From: Planctomycetota bacterium
GTDB lineage: Bacteria; Planctomycetota; UBA1135; GCA-002686595
Reading direction: 5' to 3'
NCBI GenBank assembly: GCA_002686595.1
Contig: NYXZ01000016.1
Location: 4,115-48,312 of the forward strand
DNA length: 44,198 bases
Under the pieces are notes generated by a model. It was given only the letters and a program-made list of their open reading frames with translations. It was not told where the DNA came from and made no database searches. Both the position numbers and the translations under genes were made by a program. Below are positions 10,436-20,637 of the stretch, in pieces. The first letter of the stretch is position 1. Each line of letters opens with the position of its first letter.

Positions 10436-10631
10436 GGAGCCCGCTCCAGAGGGATGGCTGAGTTCGCGCGCGGGGATTTGGAGTGGTGCTTGCTGGCGGG
10501 CAAGGAAAGCGAAGGCGTGACGGCGGCCGCGGCCCTGTTGGGCCGCTGAGCACTGCACGACGCAGCCTGACGCCGGCGCCGATGACGCCGATGGCGTCGC
10601 CGTAGTAGGGAGTTTTTCAACGGGCTCCCAG
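10436..10631 (+). repeat. CTAG-family MITE-like dispersed repeat, copy A
   Basis: GGAGCCCG...GGCAAGGAAAGCGAAGGCGTGACGGCGGCCGCGGCCCTGTTGGGCCGCTGAGCAC...GTAGTAGGGAGTTTTTCAACGGGCTCCCAG. Aligns over its length with copy D. Confidence 0.75.
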
Positions 10632-10697
10632 TGCGCGGACTGGACAGGTAAACCGCTCGGGGGGCGCGACCTGCGCGCCTCTCGCCCGTCCCAGGGT

Positions 10698-11564
10698 GTG
10701 CGCACTCCCCTTTTGCAGATCTCCACGGCCTCGGAACTCTGGCCCCAGGCCCTCACGGAAATAGATGCAGCTCCGGAGTCGCTTTGGCTGGCTGGCCGCC
10801 GGGACCTGCTGACCGTGTCTCCCCGGGTAGCCATCGTGGGCAGCCGCTCCCCCACGCCCTACGGCGAGGACCAGGCCAGGCGCTTCGCCTCGGCCCTGGC
10901 GGAGGCCGGAGTCCTGGTGGTCAGCGGCATGGCCCGGGGCATTGACTCCACGGCCCACGGGGCGGCCTTGGACGCCGGGGCACCAACCATCGCCGTGCTC
11001 GGTTGCGGGGTGGACCGCCCCTGGCCTGCGGGCGCCCTCTCGGACCGCATGACCCGGGAGGGGCTCCTGATTTCCGAATACGAACCCGGAACACCGCCGC
11101 GGCGACACCACTTCCCCCTGCGCAACCGCATCATCTCGGGCCTCTCCAGCGCCGTTTTGGTGGTCGAGGCGGCCTGGGCCTCTGGTTCCCTGATCACTGC
11201 CCGTTGGGCCGCCGAGCAGGGGCGGGCTGTCTTCGCCATTCCCGGCCGCGTGGATCACCCCATGGCCCGCGGCACGCATCGCCTGATCCGGGAGGGCGCC
11301 AGCTTGGTCGAATCACCGGAGGAGCTCATGGGGGAGCTCTTTGCAAGCGGCGGCGCCGCCGGCGCCCAAAAGCGAATCCGGGCATCAGGGGAGCGCACTA
11401 CCCCCGTCCTGGAGGCTCTGCGCGGGGAGACGCTCACCGCCGATGAACTCGCCCTGCGCCTTGAACAACCCGTTTCACCGGTCCTGACAGAACTCGTTGA
11501 GTGGGAGCTATTGGGACGCGTGCTGCGCCATCCCGGAGGCCTGTACTCCCTGGCGGGCAGTTGA
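10698..11564 (+). CDS. dprA: DNA processing protein DprA/Smf
   Basis: VAIVGSRSPTPYGEDQARRFASALAEAGVLVVSGMARGIDSTAHGAAL...HHFPLRNRIISGLS, plus a C-terminal winged-helix-like segment. GTG start. Confidence 0.93.
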   Translation: MRTPLLQISTASELWPQALTEIDAAPESLWLAGRRDLLTVSPRVAIVGSRSPTPYGEDQARRFASALAEAGVLVVSGMARGIDSTAHGAALDAGAPTIAVLGCGVDRPWPAGALSDRMTREGLLISEYEPGTPPRRHHFPLRNRIISGLSSAVLVVEAAWASGSLITARWAAEQGRAVFAIPGRVDHPMARGTHRLIREGASLVESPEELMGELFASGGAAGAQKRIRASGERTTPVLEALRGETLTADELALRLEQPVSPVLTELVEWELLGRVLRHPGGLYSLAGS

Positions 11565-11586
11565 GCCGGCGTGCACCGAACGACAG

Positions 11587-11709
11587 CTAGGATTCCGTTG
11601 AGGTAGTCCCGTCGCGAGGCGCAGCCAGCGGCAGCGAGGCTGACGCTGCACCGGCGTCTATGGTTTCGCTGGCGCAGCCGTAGTGGGGAGTTTGTAGACG
11701 GGCTCCTGG
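11587..11709 (+). repeat. CTAG-family MITE-like dispersed repeat, copy B (shorter)
   Basis: CTAGGATTCCGTTGAGGTAGTCCCGTCGCGAGGCGCAGCC...GCAGCCGTAGTGGGGAGTTTGTAGACGGGCTCCTGG, same termini as copies A and D. Confidence 0.75.
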
Positions 11710-11711
11710 GG

Positions 11712-11912
11712 TCAGTTGACCGATGCGAGCGTGTGCTCGAGCAGCAACAGGACAGCGGCCACGGCTCCGCAACCGAAGAGAAACACGAGCAAGCGGCGCG
11801 GCACGGACCTCAGGGCGCGCCGGTCGTCTGCCTCCCCGTAGAGGGCGCCCAAGAGGACGACGACCAGACCAGCGACACAGAACAACAGGATGTGGAGCGC
11901 CAAGTCGTTCAT
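11712..11912 (-). CDS. Small membrane protein (66 aa)
   Basis: MNDLALHILLFCVAGLVVVLLGALYGEADDRRALRSVPRRLLVFLFGCGAVAAVLLLLEHTLASVN, two hydrophobic helices, TGATG coupling to the upstream gene. Confidence 0.6.
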   Translation of the reverse strand: MNDLALHILLFCVAGLVVVLLGALYGEADDRRALRSVPRRLLVFLFGCGAVAAVLLLLEHTLASVN

Positions 11913-12778
11913 CAGGCGGGGCCTCCGGTGACTTGTGATGCCTCTTCGCCAGAGTCTTCGCTGGACGCCTCGGCCGGTGAATAGGCATCTAGCATGGCCA
12001 GCACATTGAGCATTCCCGCCACACAGCCAATGACCAAGCCCGCGTCCTCATAGGAAACTGGTCCGGTGACCGGCCCCCGACTCCAAAACGCCTCCGCCAA
12101 GAGGGCCGGGCCGCCCAACAGAAACTGACCGGACCAGTAGTAGAAGTGCCGCTCGCGGATCAGGTTGGTGCCTTCCGCCAGGGTGCTGCCCAGGACAAAG
12201 AGACCCACCAGGCCCAGGAAGATCAGAACGCCGCGCCGGCGCCGCCCCTGGAGCCAATGGCCGAGACCTGGGCAGATCCAGGTCAGGAGTACCCATCGGC
12301 TGGCATTGCTGGAGTCCCCGGACTCGGGGAGTCGGCCTCCGGCCTGATCAAAGCGGGCCAGGGTGTGCGCGTGGCACATGAGGATCAGGTTGAGGATGCC
12401 GCTGGAGGCGGTCAGCAACACGCCCAGATTCATCTGCGCAGGCCAAGGCCGCGGAAAGCCGGGGCCGTAGCCGTAGCTGCGTACCTGCCAGAGCAGACCG
12501 CCGAGGTTGCCCGCCTCAGGCGTCAGGGCCGCGGCAAAGGTGCCCCGCAGTTCCGGGTACAGGTATTCGAGGAGCATGCCGTCCGACAGGAAAAGGCCCA
12601 GGAAGAAGAGGCCCTCCACTACGACGAAGGCCACCAGGGCCTGGGCCAGGCGACCCAGGTAGAGATGGCCCACGCCCGGCATGAACCAGGTCAGAAAGAG
12701 GGCCACCAGGGGCTCGCCCGAGGCCTTCCCCTTTTTCGAACCCAATGCCCGTGGAGGCTTGGCCTTGATCTTATTCAT
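11912..12778 (-). CDS. Multi-pass membrane protein (DUF6677-like)
   Basis: LVALFLTWFMPGVGHLYLGRLAQALVAFVVVEGLFFLGL and VLLTWICPGLGHWLQGRRRRGVLIFLGLVGLFVLG, a duplicated W-P-G-GH-G motif. The longer ORF start would read through repeat copy C, so MNKIKAKPP is chosen as start. Confidence 0.65.
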   Translation of the reverse strand: MNKIKAKPPRALGSKKGKASGEPLVALFLTWFMPGVGHLYLGRLAQALVAFVVVEGLFFLGLFLSDGMLLEYLYPELRGTFAAALTPEAGNLGGLLWQVRSYGYGPGFPRPWPAQMNLGVLLTASSGILNLILMCHAHTLARFDQAGGRLPESGDSSNASRWVLLTWICPGLGHWLQGRRRRGVLIFLGLVGLFVLGSTLAEGTNLIRERHFYYWSGQFLLGGPALLAEAFWSRGPVTGPVSYEDAGLVIGCVAGMLNVLAMLDAYSPAEASSEDSGEEASQVTGGPA

Positions 12779-12856
12779 GGCCCCTGTCTTGATCATGGTG
12801 GATCCCATTGGGTGGGTTTTATCAGCAATGGGGTAGGCGGCGCCACCGGTCAGGAC

Positions 12857-12972
12857 CCAGGAGCCGGTTGATAAGCTCCCTGCTCTGGCTTCGCCGTCGA
12901 TGCCGCTGTGCGGCGCCAGGCTCGTCGCTGATGGCTTCGCGTCGCAACGGGGTTCTTTCAACGGACTCCTAG
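12857..12972 (-). repeat. CTAG-family MITE-like dispersed repeat, copy C (reverse orientation)
   Basis: CCAGGAGCCGGTTGATAAGCTCCCTGC...GCGTCGCAACGGGGTTCTTTCAACGGACTCCTAG. Confidence 0.7.
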
Positions 12973-13049
12973 GCGCCGCCGTCCGACGCCTCCGGTTGAG
13001 CGCCGGAGACCCGCCCTGGGGTGGGCGCGGGAACTCGTCCTTCCCTATT

Positions 13050-13487
13050 ATGTCACCCATGAATCCCTCCAAGACCGCCTTCGAGCACCGCCTCCGGGTG
13101 CGCTATGGTGAAACCGACCAGATGGGCGTGGCCCACCACAGCGCCTATATCCTTTATATGGAAGAGGCCCGGACGCGCCTCCTGGCACACCTCGGCAGCG
13201 CCTACTCTGATTTTGAGCGGGCTGGCTTGGGCCTGCCCGTGCGGCGGGTGAATGTGCGCTACCGCGCCGCCCTACGCTTCGAGGATGAGCTCCTGGTCAG
13301 GCCGAAGGTGACACGGCTCGGGGGCGCCTCGGTGACCTTCACCTATGAGATGGTGCGCGCCAGCGACGGCGAACTGGTGGCCAGTGGAATCACCGAACTG
13401 GCCTGCGTACGCCTCAGCCCTGGGGGCCTGGTCCCGGTTCCCTTGCCGGGGGACCTGCGGGCACTTCTAGAGCGGGCTGCGCCCTAG
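13050..13487 (+). CDS. YbgC/4-hydroxybenzoyl-CoA-type acyl-CoA thioesterase
   Basis: Hot-dog motif RVRYGETDQMGVAHHSAYILYMEEARTRLL. Confidence 0.9.
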   Translation: MSPMNPSKTAFEHRLRVRYGETDQMGVAHHSAYILYMEEARTRLLAHLGSAYSDFERAGLGLPVRRVNVRYRAALRFEDELLVRPKVTRLGGASVTFTYEMVRASDGELVASGITELACVRLSPGGLVPVPLPGDLRALLERAAP

Positions 13488-13662
13488 AGTCACTGGCCGT
13501 CCCTGGTAGGGCCGCCGGCAGGCTGCTCAAAACGCGGTCCATACAGGCCGGACAGGTCTTGCCATCCTCCTGCTGATTCAGGCGGGGCGGAGCCCCCACG
13601 GCTAGACCACAGGTGAAGCAAAGGGTTCCTCTAGGAGCGCTCATTTCCCTCTCTTCGGCCAT
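13414..13662 (-). CDS. Small putative zinc-ribbon protein
   Basis: TLCFTCGLAV...GKTCPACMDRVL, two CxxC knuckles; overlaps the 3' end of the thioesterase gene. Confidence 0.45.
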   Translation of the reverse strand: MAEEREMSAPRGTLCFTCGLAVGAPPRLNQQEDGKTCPACMDRVLSSLPAALPGTASDSRAQPALEVPAGPPAREPGPGPQG

Positions 13663-13914
13663 TCCAGAGCCTTTCCTTGAACGCTAGCGGCCGGGCGAGG
13701 CCATCCCGACAGCCCGCCACAACCCAAGCCCGCGGATTGGGAGGGCCTCCGCGAACTCTTACGGAAAGGTAAGCTTTTCCCTCTATTTCCCTGGCCAGGA
13801 GGCCGATTCAGCTTAGGATAGACAGCAGATACCCGCCGGGTCGCCACTTTTGCAGCCTCGCGGGCTTTCTTTGAAGGGGATATGGCACTAAAATGATGCT
13901 GTTTCCGGCACCAC

Positions 13915-14388
13915 ATGCTTCAGTTCACGAAAAGCACCGAGTACGGCCTGATCGGCCTCGTACACCTGGCCGATCGCCGGGGGGAAGTGGTCAGCGTGCG
14001 TGAGATCGCCGGCACCTACAAAATCTCCCGCCGCCACCTGGGGGAATCCCTGAAAGCCCTTTGCCGAGCAGGGCTGCTCAAATCCCAGCGCGGCGTACAC
14101 GGCGGCTATCGCCTGGCACTGGAGCCGGAGCAGGTGGCCCTCAGCACGATCGTTGCAGCCCTCGAGGGCGAACCGGCTCTGACGAGCTGCGAAACCGACC
14201 ACGCCGAGAGCGCGGGTTGCCATGTGGAACCTCACTGCCCGATCCGCTCCCCGATCCAACGCATCCGCCAAGGCCTTTGGCGCCAGATGGAACAGACCAG
14301 CCTGCGGGCCCTGATCGATGAGCCCCTCGCCCTGCCCGGCGCCCCATCCCCCATCGAACACCTGAACCTCTTTCCCCGGGGAAACTGA
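13915..14388 (+). CDS. iscR: Rrf2-family Fe-S regulator (IscR-like)
   Basis: MLQFTKSTEYGLIGLVHLA...VSVREIAGTYKISRRHLGESLKALCRAGLLKSQRGVHGGYRLA, three-Cys motif C-x9-C-x5-C; directly upstream of iscS. Confidence 0.88.
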   Translation: MLQFTKSTEYGLIGLVHLADRRGEVVSVREIAGTYKISRRHLGESLKALCRAGLLKSQRGVHGGYRLALEPEQVALSTIVAALEGEPALTSCETDHAESAGCHVEPHCPIRSPIQRIRQGLWRQMEQTSLRALIDEPLALPGAPSPIEHLNLFPRGN

Positions 14389-14391
14389 TCC

Positions 14392-15609
14392 ATGAGCACT
14401 CCCATCTACTTGGACTACCAGGCGACAACTCCGGTGGACCCGGCGGTTCTCGAAGCCATGTTGCCCTACTTCGGGGAACGCTTCGGCAACTCCGCCAGCC
14501 GGGGCCACGCCTTCGGCTGGGCCGCTGACGAAGCCGTCGGCGTGGCGCGCAAGCAAATCGCCGAGCTGATCGGGGCCTCACCCAAGGAGATCATCTTCAC
14601 CTCCGGCTCAACCGAGGCCATCAACTTGGCCATGAAGGGCGCGGCCGCCATGTACGGCTCCAAGGGCCGCCACATCGTGACCACCATGGTGGAGCACAAG
14701 GCCGTGCTCGACACCGCCAAGCACCTGGAACAGGACGGCTTCGAGGTCACCTTCGTCGAGCCGGATAGCAGCGGGCGAGTTTCCGCGCAGGCCATCGCCG
14801 CGGCCCTGCGAGAGGACACGATCCTGGTGGCCGTCATGTGGGCCAACAACGAGGTCGGGACGCTCAACCCGATTCGGGAGATCGGCGCACTCTGCCATGA
14901 ACGGGGCGTGCTCTTCTTCACCGACGCCACCCAGGCCGTGGGCAAGGTCCCGGTTGACGTGCTGGCCGATGGTGTTGACCTGCTCTGCCTGTCGGCCCAC
15001 AAACTTTACGGCCCCAAGGGCAGCGGTTGCCTCTATGTGCGGCGCCGCAATCCACGCGTGCGCCTGGTGGCCCAGATTGATGGCGGCGGACACGAGCGCG
15101 GCATGCGCTCCGGGACATTGAATGTGCCGGGCATCGTCGGCCTGGGGAAGGCCTGCGAGTTGTGTGCAACACAGCTCAATGGGGAAAGCGCACGCCTGCT
15201 CGAGTTGCGTGAGCGCTTTGAGGGGCAACTGCTGGGCACGCTCGACTTCACACACCTGAACGGCCATCCCGTTGAACGCATTCCCGGTTGCTCGAACATC
15301 TCGTTCCAGTATGTGGAAGGCGAGTCGCTGATCATGGGCATCAAGGACATCGCGGTCTCCTCCGGCTCTGCCTGCACTTCGGCCAGCCTGGAGCCCAGCC
15401 ATGTGCTGCGCGCCATGGGGGTCTCCGATGAATTGGCCCAGTGCTCGATCCGCTTCGGTTTCGGACGCTTTACAACGACGGCTGAAGTTGATTCAGCCGC
15501 GGCACAGGTGAAGGAGGCGGTCACGCGCCTGCGAGAACTCTCACCGCTCTACGAAATGGCCCTCGAGGGCGTCGATCTCTCGAAGGTCCAGTGGCAAGCT
15601 GATCACTGA
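14392..15609 (+). CDS. iscS: Cysteine desulfurase
   Basis: [68 protein letters not shown]. Confidence 0.97.
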   Translation: MSTPIYLDYQATTPVDPAVLEAMLPYFGERFGNSASRGHAFGWAADEAVGVARKQIAELIGASPKEIIFTSGSTEAINLAMKGAAAMYGSKGRHIVTTMVEHKAVLDTAKHLEQDGFEVTFVEPDSSGRVSAQAIAAALREDTILVAVMWANNEVGTLNPIREIGALCHERGVLFFTDATQAVGKVPVDVLADGVDLLCLSAHKLYGPKGSGCLYVRRRNPRVRLVAQIDGGGHERGMRSGTLNVPGIVGLGKACELCATQLNGESARLLELRERFEGQLLGTLDFTHLNGHPVERIPGCSNISFQYVEGESLIMGIKDIAVSSGSACTSASLEPSHVLRAMGVSDELAQCSIRFGFGRFTTTAEVDSAAAQVKEAVTRLRELSPLYEMALEGVDLSKVQWQADH

Positions 15610-15631
15610 TCCAAGGACTAGCGAAACGAAC

Positions 15632-16030
15632 ATGGCATACAGCAACAAAGTACTCGACCACTACAACAACCCGCGCAATGTGGGGACCCTCGACAAGGGT
15701 CAAACCAATGTGGGCACTGGCATCGTCGGCGCCCCCGAATGTGGTGATGTGATGAAGCTTCAAATCGAAGTGGAAGGCGACCGCATCGTGGACGCCAAGT
15801 TCAAGACATTTGGTTGCGGCTCGGCCATCGCATCCTCATCCCTGGCCACCGAGTGGATCAAGGGCAAGACCATCGGCGAGGCGCTGGCTGTTAAGAACAC
15901 CGAGATCGTCGAGGAGCTGGCCTTGCCGCCGGTCAAGATTCACTGCAGTGTCCTGGCGGAGGACGCTATCAAGTCAGCCATCGCCGACTTCAAGGCCAAA
16001 CGCGGCACACAGATTGGAGGCCAAGCATGA
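15632..16030 (+). CDS. iscU: Fe-S scaffold protein IscU
   Basis: MAYSNKVLDHYNNPRNVGTLD...GAPECGDVMKLQI...FKTFGCGSAIASSS...LPPVKIHCSVLAEDAI. Confidence 0.97.
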   Translation: MAYSNKVLDHYNNPRNVGTLDKGQTNVGTGIVGAPECGDVMKLQIEVEGDRIVDAKFKTFGCGSAIASSSLATEWIKGKTIGEALAVKNTEIVEELALPPVKIHCSVLAEDAIKSAIADFKAKRGTQIGGQA

Positions 16031-16353
16031 TTACCTTGACAGAACGCGCCGGCCAGGAGCTCAGACGCATCATTACCGAACAGGAGATGCCCACGGGCAC
16101 GGCCTTGCGCGTCGGCGTCAAGGGCGGCGGTTGCTCTGGTTTTTCCTACACCCTCGGCTTCGATGACGCCGTGGGGGAAATGGACCAGGTTTTCGAGGTG
16201 GACGATGTGCGCGTGGTCTGCGATCCCAAGAGCTTCCTCTACCTGAATGGCACGGAGATCGACTTCGAAGATGACCTGATGGGGCGCGGCTTCAAGTTCG
16301 TCAATCCCAACGCCTCCAAGACCTGCGGTTGCGGCGAGTCCTTCACCGCCTGA
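16027..16353 (+). CDS. iscA: HesB/IscA-family protein
   Basis: GVKGGGCSGFSYTLGFDD ... FVNPNASKTCGCGESFTA. Confidence 0.96.
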   Translation: MITLTERAGQELRRIITEQEMPTGTALRVGVKGGGCSGFSYTLGFDDAVGEMDQVFEVDDVRVVCDPKSFLYLNGTEIDFEDDLMGRGFKFVNPNASKTCGCGESFTA

Positions 16354-16366
16354 CCGCCTACTCGGC

Positions 16367-16999
16367 ATGTCCCCCTGCCCCCAGGACGCCCACTGCCCCC
16401 AATGCCCCCACTGCAATGGTGCGCTCGAAACACCCTTGGCCTGCTCCACCTGTGGCGCCCTCCTCAGCGTCGCGCCGGAGACACCTCCGCACCTCATCTT
16501 GGACATGGAACTGGCCTGGGCCTGTGCCGACGATGATCTGCAGCGCAACCACCGCCGCTTCAGCCGCATGGTTCACCCTGATTTCTACGCCACTGCCGCC
16601 CCGGCGGAACGCGAACTGGCGGAGCACAACAGCGCCCTACTTAACTCCGCCTATGACATCCTCGCCGATGACCTGACGCGGGCCGAATGGCTGCTGGAAC
16701 ATCTCGGTGGGCCGACGGACAAGGAGGAACGCCAGATGCCCCAGGAATTCCTGATGGAGGTCATGGACTGGAACGAGACCTTGGCTGCACATGCCTGCGG
16801 CCAGAGCTCTGACGAGGACCTGGACTCACTGCGCCGCGACTTGCACGCGCGGCGCGCAGCCGTGGCCGCCGACCTCGGCAGACACCTTGACCCCCTGCCT
16901 GAGCCGGGAGCGCCTGCATTGCTGGAGGTGCGACGCCTGCTCAATGCGGCGCGCTACATCGAGCGGTCTTTGGAGCATGCGGCTGCGGACCAGGCCTGA
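16367..16999 (+). CDS. hscB: HscB co-chaperone with N-terminal tetracysteine domain
   Basis: J-domain FSRMVHPDFY, HscB-type C-terminus, position before hscA; N-terminal CPHC-x9-CSTC. Confidence 0.9.
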   Translation: MSPCPQDAHCPQCPHCNGALETPLACSTCGALLSVAPETPPHLILDMELAWACADDDLQRNHRRFSRMVHPDFYATAAPAERELAEHNSALLNSAYDILADDLTRAEWLLEHLGGPTDKEERQMPQEFLMEVMDWNETLAAHACGQSSDEDLDSLRRDLHARRAAVAADLGRHLDPLPEPGAPALLEVRRLLNAARYIERSLEHAAADQA

Positions 17000-17026
17000 T
17001 CGACACCTACGCAACGCCCCCCTGCC

Positions 17027-18895
17027 ATGGCCTACCTCGAACTAAACGTCCTCAATAACAGCCAGACGCCCATGGCCATGGGCATCGATCTGGGAACGAC
17101 CTTCTCCCTGGCCGCCGTGATGCGCGACGGGCGACCGGTTATCCTGCATCCGGAAGGGGGCTCCGGCTCCGTGCCTTCAGTAATTCACTTCCCCGAGCAC
17201 GGCCCCCCAGCGGTGGGCCGCGCAGCCCGCGACCAGGCCCTGGCGGATCCCACCCATACCGTGTTTTCAGTCAAGCGCTACATGGGACGCGGCCTGGCTG
17301 ATTGTGAAGCTGACCGGGAACGCCTCCCCTACCGCGTAACCGAAACCGAGCACGGCGTGGCGCAGGTCGACATTCGCGGCAAGAGCTACACGCCCCAAGA
17401 GCTCTCGGCGCTTATTTTGATGCGAGTCCACGACCTGGGCTGCCGAGCACTGGGGGGAGATGATGTGCGCCGGGCGGTGATCACCGTCCCGGCCTACTTC
17501 GACGACGCACAGCGCCAGGCCACACGCGATGCTGCCCGCCTGGCTGGGCTCGAACTCCTACGCATCATCAACGAACCCACGGCCGCCAGCCTGGCCTACG
17601 GCCTCGACCAACGCGAAGACGGAATCGTGGCCGTCTATGACCTGGGCGGGGGCACCTTCGACATCTCGATTCTCTCGATAGAGGATGGTGTCTTTCGGGT
17701 GCTCGCCACCGCTGGTGACACGCGTTTGGGGGGAGATGACTTCGACGCCCTGCTGGTCGATCTGGCGCGCCGAGAACTCGCAGCTGAACTTGACGAGCAG
17801 GCGTTACGCGACCCGGCCTTCCTGCAAGGGGCACGCCTAGCGGCGGAACGTTGCAAACGAGAACTCTCCATCCACCCCCAGGCCGAACTGCACATCTCAA
17901 TCCCGTCCAGCGGAGTCCAATGGCGGCGCACGGTGAGCAGGGCGGAGTTTGATGCCTGGAGTGCGCCCTTGATTGAGCGCACCCTGCACTGCTGTGCCAA
18001 AGCTCTAGCGGATGCCAAGCTCGACGCCAAGGCCATCGACGAAGTGGTCCTGGTCGGCGGTTCGACACGCTCGCCCCTGGTGCGCTCAGAAGTGGCCAAG
18101 TACTTCGGAAGGCTGCCGCACACGGAACTCAATCCAGATGAGGTGGTGGCCCTGGGCGCCGCCATTCAGGGGCACATTCTAGTGGGCGGAACCCGTGACA
18201 TCCTGCTGCTGGATGTCACGCCGCTCTCCCTGGGCGTGGAAACCATGGGTGGCGCCATCTCCGTCCTTGTTCCACGCAACTCGACTGTACCCTGTTCGGT
18301 GACCGAAGGTTTTACCACCTACGCCGACAATCAAACCGGTATCGAGTTTCATGTCCTGCAGGGCGAGAGAGAGCTCGCACAGGACTGTCGCAGCCTGGCG
18401 CGCTTTACCTTGAAAGGCATTCCCCCCATGCCAGCTGGCATGGCGCGGGTGGCCGTGCGCTTTCACCTCGATGCCGACGGTGTACTAACCGTCAAGGCCC
18501 GTGAGGAAAGTACCGGCGCCACGGCGGAGATAGAGGTACAGCCGACCCATGGCCTGACTGACGCGGAGGTGGAAACCATGCTGCGGGATTCCTACGCCCA
18601 TGCCCAGGAGGACTTCGACAAGCGTCGGTTGGCCGACCTGAGGACGGAACTGGGCGTCATGCTCCAGGCCACGGAAAAGAACCTAGCTGTGGCGCGCGCC
18701 GAATTGGATCCCGAATCCTGGGCCGAACTGGAAACCGCCCTAGAAGCTGCTCGTGGTGCTGCGGAATCCAGCGACGTGCTCGCCACCCAAGCATTGCGGG
18801 ATGGCCTGGAACGGGCCTCGACGCCCCTCGCCGCTCTGTTGATGGATAGCGTTGCCAAGTCCGCCTTGCGGGACAGGACTTTGGACGAAGTATGA
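17027..18895 (+). CDS. hscA: Hsp70-family chaperone HscA
   Basis: [52 protein letters not shown]. Confidence 0.95.
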   Translation: MAYLELNVLNNSQTPMAMGIDLGTTFSLAAVMRDGRPVILHPEGGSGSVPSVIHFPEHGPPAVGRAARDQALADPTHTVFSVKRYMGRGLADCEADRERLPYRVTETEHGVAQVDIRGKSYTPQELSALILMRVHDLGCRALGGDDVRRAVITVPAYFDDAQRQATRDAARLAGLELLRIINEPTAASLAYGLDQREDGIVAVYDLGGGTFDISILSIEDGVFRVLATAGDTRLGGDDFDALLVDLARRELAAELDEQALRDPAFLQGARLAAERCKRELSIHPQAELHISIPSSGVQWRRTVSRAEFDAWSAPLIERTLHCCAKALADAKLDAKAIDEVVLVGGSTRSPLVRSEVAKYFGRLPHTELNPDEVVALGAAIQGHILVGGTRDILLLDVTPLSLGVETMGGAISVLVPRNSTVPCSVTEGFTTYADNQTGIEFHVLQGERELAQDCRSLARFTLKGIPPMPAGMARVAVRFHLDADGVLTVKAREESTGATAEIEVQPTHGLTDAEVETMLRDSYAHAQEDFDKRRLADLRTELGVMLQATEKNLAVARAELDPESWAELETALEAARGAAESSDVLATQALRDGLERASTPLAALLMDSVAKSALRDRTLDEV

Positions 18896-19104
18896 ACGAC
18901 TCCGAAATCACCTGGAGCGATGCCCAGGAAATCGGCTTTCGCCTGTGGGAAGCACACCCGGAAGTGAACCCCCTCGCCGTACGATTCACTGACCTACATG
19001 CCTGGGTCATGGCCCTCGACGGCTTCCGCGGAAAGGCGGAAGAGAGCAGCGAGGGAGCCCTGGAGGCAATTCAGATGGCCTGGCTCGACGAAGTCGAGGA
19101 GTAG
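18892..19104 (+). CDS. iscX: IscX family protein
   Basis: [44 protein letters not shown] overlap with hscA. Confidence 0.92.
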   Translation: MNDSEITWSDAQEIGFRLWEAHPEVNPLAVRFTDLHAWVMALDGFRGKAEESSEGALEAIQMAWLDEVEE

Positions 19105-20637
19105 TCAGGCAAACAGGCTCACGCCGTCCATCCCAGGACTCTTCTGCAGCCCCGCCACCTCCAGCAGCGTCGGGGCCACATCCGCCAGCAGCCCGGCCGG
19201 GCGCAGCAGCTGGCCTTGCAGTTCATTTGCGCAGAAAACGATGGGTACTGGATTGGTGGTGTGCGCCGTGTGGGGTTGATCAGATTTGGGATCCCAGAGC
19301 TGTTCCGAGTTGCCGTGATCAGCCGTGATCGCCACCAGACCTCCGCGGCGTGTCACTTCTGGCACGATGCGCGCGAGGCAAGCATCGACGGTGCGCACGG
19401 CACGACAGGCGGCCTCGAAGATACCCGTGTGCCCGACCATGTCCGCGTTTGCAAAGTTGACAATGTAAACATCGGTTTCGTCCCGGCGCAGCGAAGCCAG
19501 CAGGGCCTCGGTCAGTTCCGGCGCACTCATCTCCGGCTGCAAGTCATAGGTAGCAACCTTGGGGCTCGGAATGAGAATGCGTTCCTCACCCGGTAGGGGC
19601 TCTTCCCGTCCGCCGGAGAAAAAGAAAGTCACATGGGCGTACTTCTCCGTCTCCGCAGCCCGCACCTGGCTCAGACCCGCCTGGGAGATCAGCTCGGGGA
19701 AGATCCCGTGCACCTCCTCTGGCGGGAAAGCAACCGGGAATGAGTAATCCCGGCGGTAGGAAGTCATGGTAGTGATGCTCGGCTTGACCCGCGGCTGGCG
19801 CTCAAAGCCCGTGAAGGCGTCATCCGAAAGAGCCAGGACGATCTGGCGCATGCGGTCCGAACGGAAGTTGAAGCACAGCACTTCATCATCGGTTCGAATG
19901 CGCCCTTCGTTCGGGGCACCGACACAATGGGGTTGGACGAACTCATCACCCACATCCGCCGCGTAGCTGGCTTCGATGGCCTGGGCGCTAGTGTCCACGC
20001 AAGTTCCTCGGCCGCCGCTGAAGAGGTCATGGGCGAGGGCCGTGCGTTCCCAGCGTGTATCGCGGTCCATGGCGTAGTAGCGTCCGATGACCGAAGCAAC
20101 GCGCCCCACCCCGGCCGCCGCCAAATCATCTTCAAGCGCGCGAAGAAAGGCGGCACCAGAACGGGGAGGCGTATCGCGACCGTCGAGAAAGGCGTGGACG
20201 AAAACCGATTGGGAAGGCACGCCGCGCTCCGCTGCCATTTCCAAGAGGGTGCGCAGATGTTGATCGCTGGAGTGCACGCCCCCATCCGATACAAGCCCCA
20301 TAAAGTGCAACCGGCGTCCGCCGCTGGCGGCGCGGTCCATGGCCGCTGTCAGGGCCCCCAACTCGAAAAAAGAGCGGTCAGCGATCGCCTGATTGATACG
20401 GGTGATGTCCTGGTGCACGACCCGGCCAGCCCCCAGGTTCAGGTGGCCGACTTCGCTGTTGCCCATCAGGCCCAGGGGCAGGCCCACTTCCTTGCCACTG
20501 GCGGAAAGCAGGGTATGCGGATAGCGCCCGAGCAGCTCGCTGAAATAGGCGCCCTCGCGCTTGATGGCATTGTTCTCACTGGACTCGGAATAGCCCCAGC
20601 CATCCAACACAACCAGCAGTAGGGGACGCTGTTTCAT
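19105..20637 (-). CDS. gpmI: 2,3-bisphosphoglycerate-independent phosphoglycerate mutase
   Basis: LLVVLDGWGYSESSENNAI, GNSEVGHLNLGAGRVVHQDITRIN, ITADHGNSEQLWD. Confidence 0.97.
   Translation of the reverse strand: MKQRPLLLVVLDGWGYSESSENNAIKREGAYFSELLGRYPHTLLSASGKEVGLPLGLMGNSEVGHLNLGAGRVVHQDITRINQAIADRSFFELGALTAAMDRAASGGRRLHFMGLVSDGGVHSSDQHLRTLLEMAAERGVPSQSVFVHAFLDGRDTPPRSGAAFLRALEDDLAAAGVGRVASVIGRYYAMDRDTRWERTALAHDLFSGGRGTCVDTSAQAIEASYAADVGDEFVQPHCVGAPNEGRIRTDDEVLCFNFRSDRMRQIVLALSDDAFTGFERQPRVKPSITTMTSYRRDYSFPVAFPPEEVHGIFPELISQAGLSQVRAAETEKYAHVTFFFSGGREEPLPGEERILIPSPKVATYDLQPEMSAPELTEALLASLRRDETDVYIVNFANADMVGHTGIFEAACRAVRTVDACLARIVPEVTRRGGLVAITADHGNSEQLWDPKSDQPHTAHTTNPVPIVFCANELQGQLLRPAGLLADVAPTLLEVAGLQKSPGMDGVSLFA

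Noticed and set aside
13880-13914. Possible sigma-54 promoter (TGGCAC...TGC) upstream of iscR
   Set aside because: Spacing between the GG and GC elements is two bases too long.
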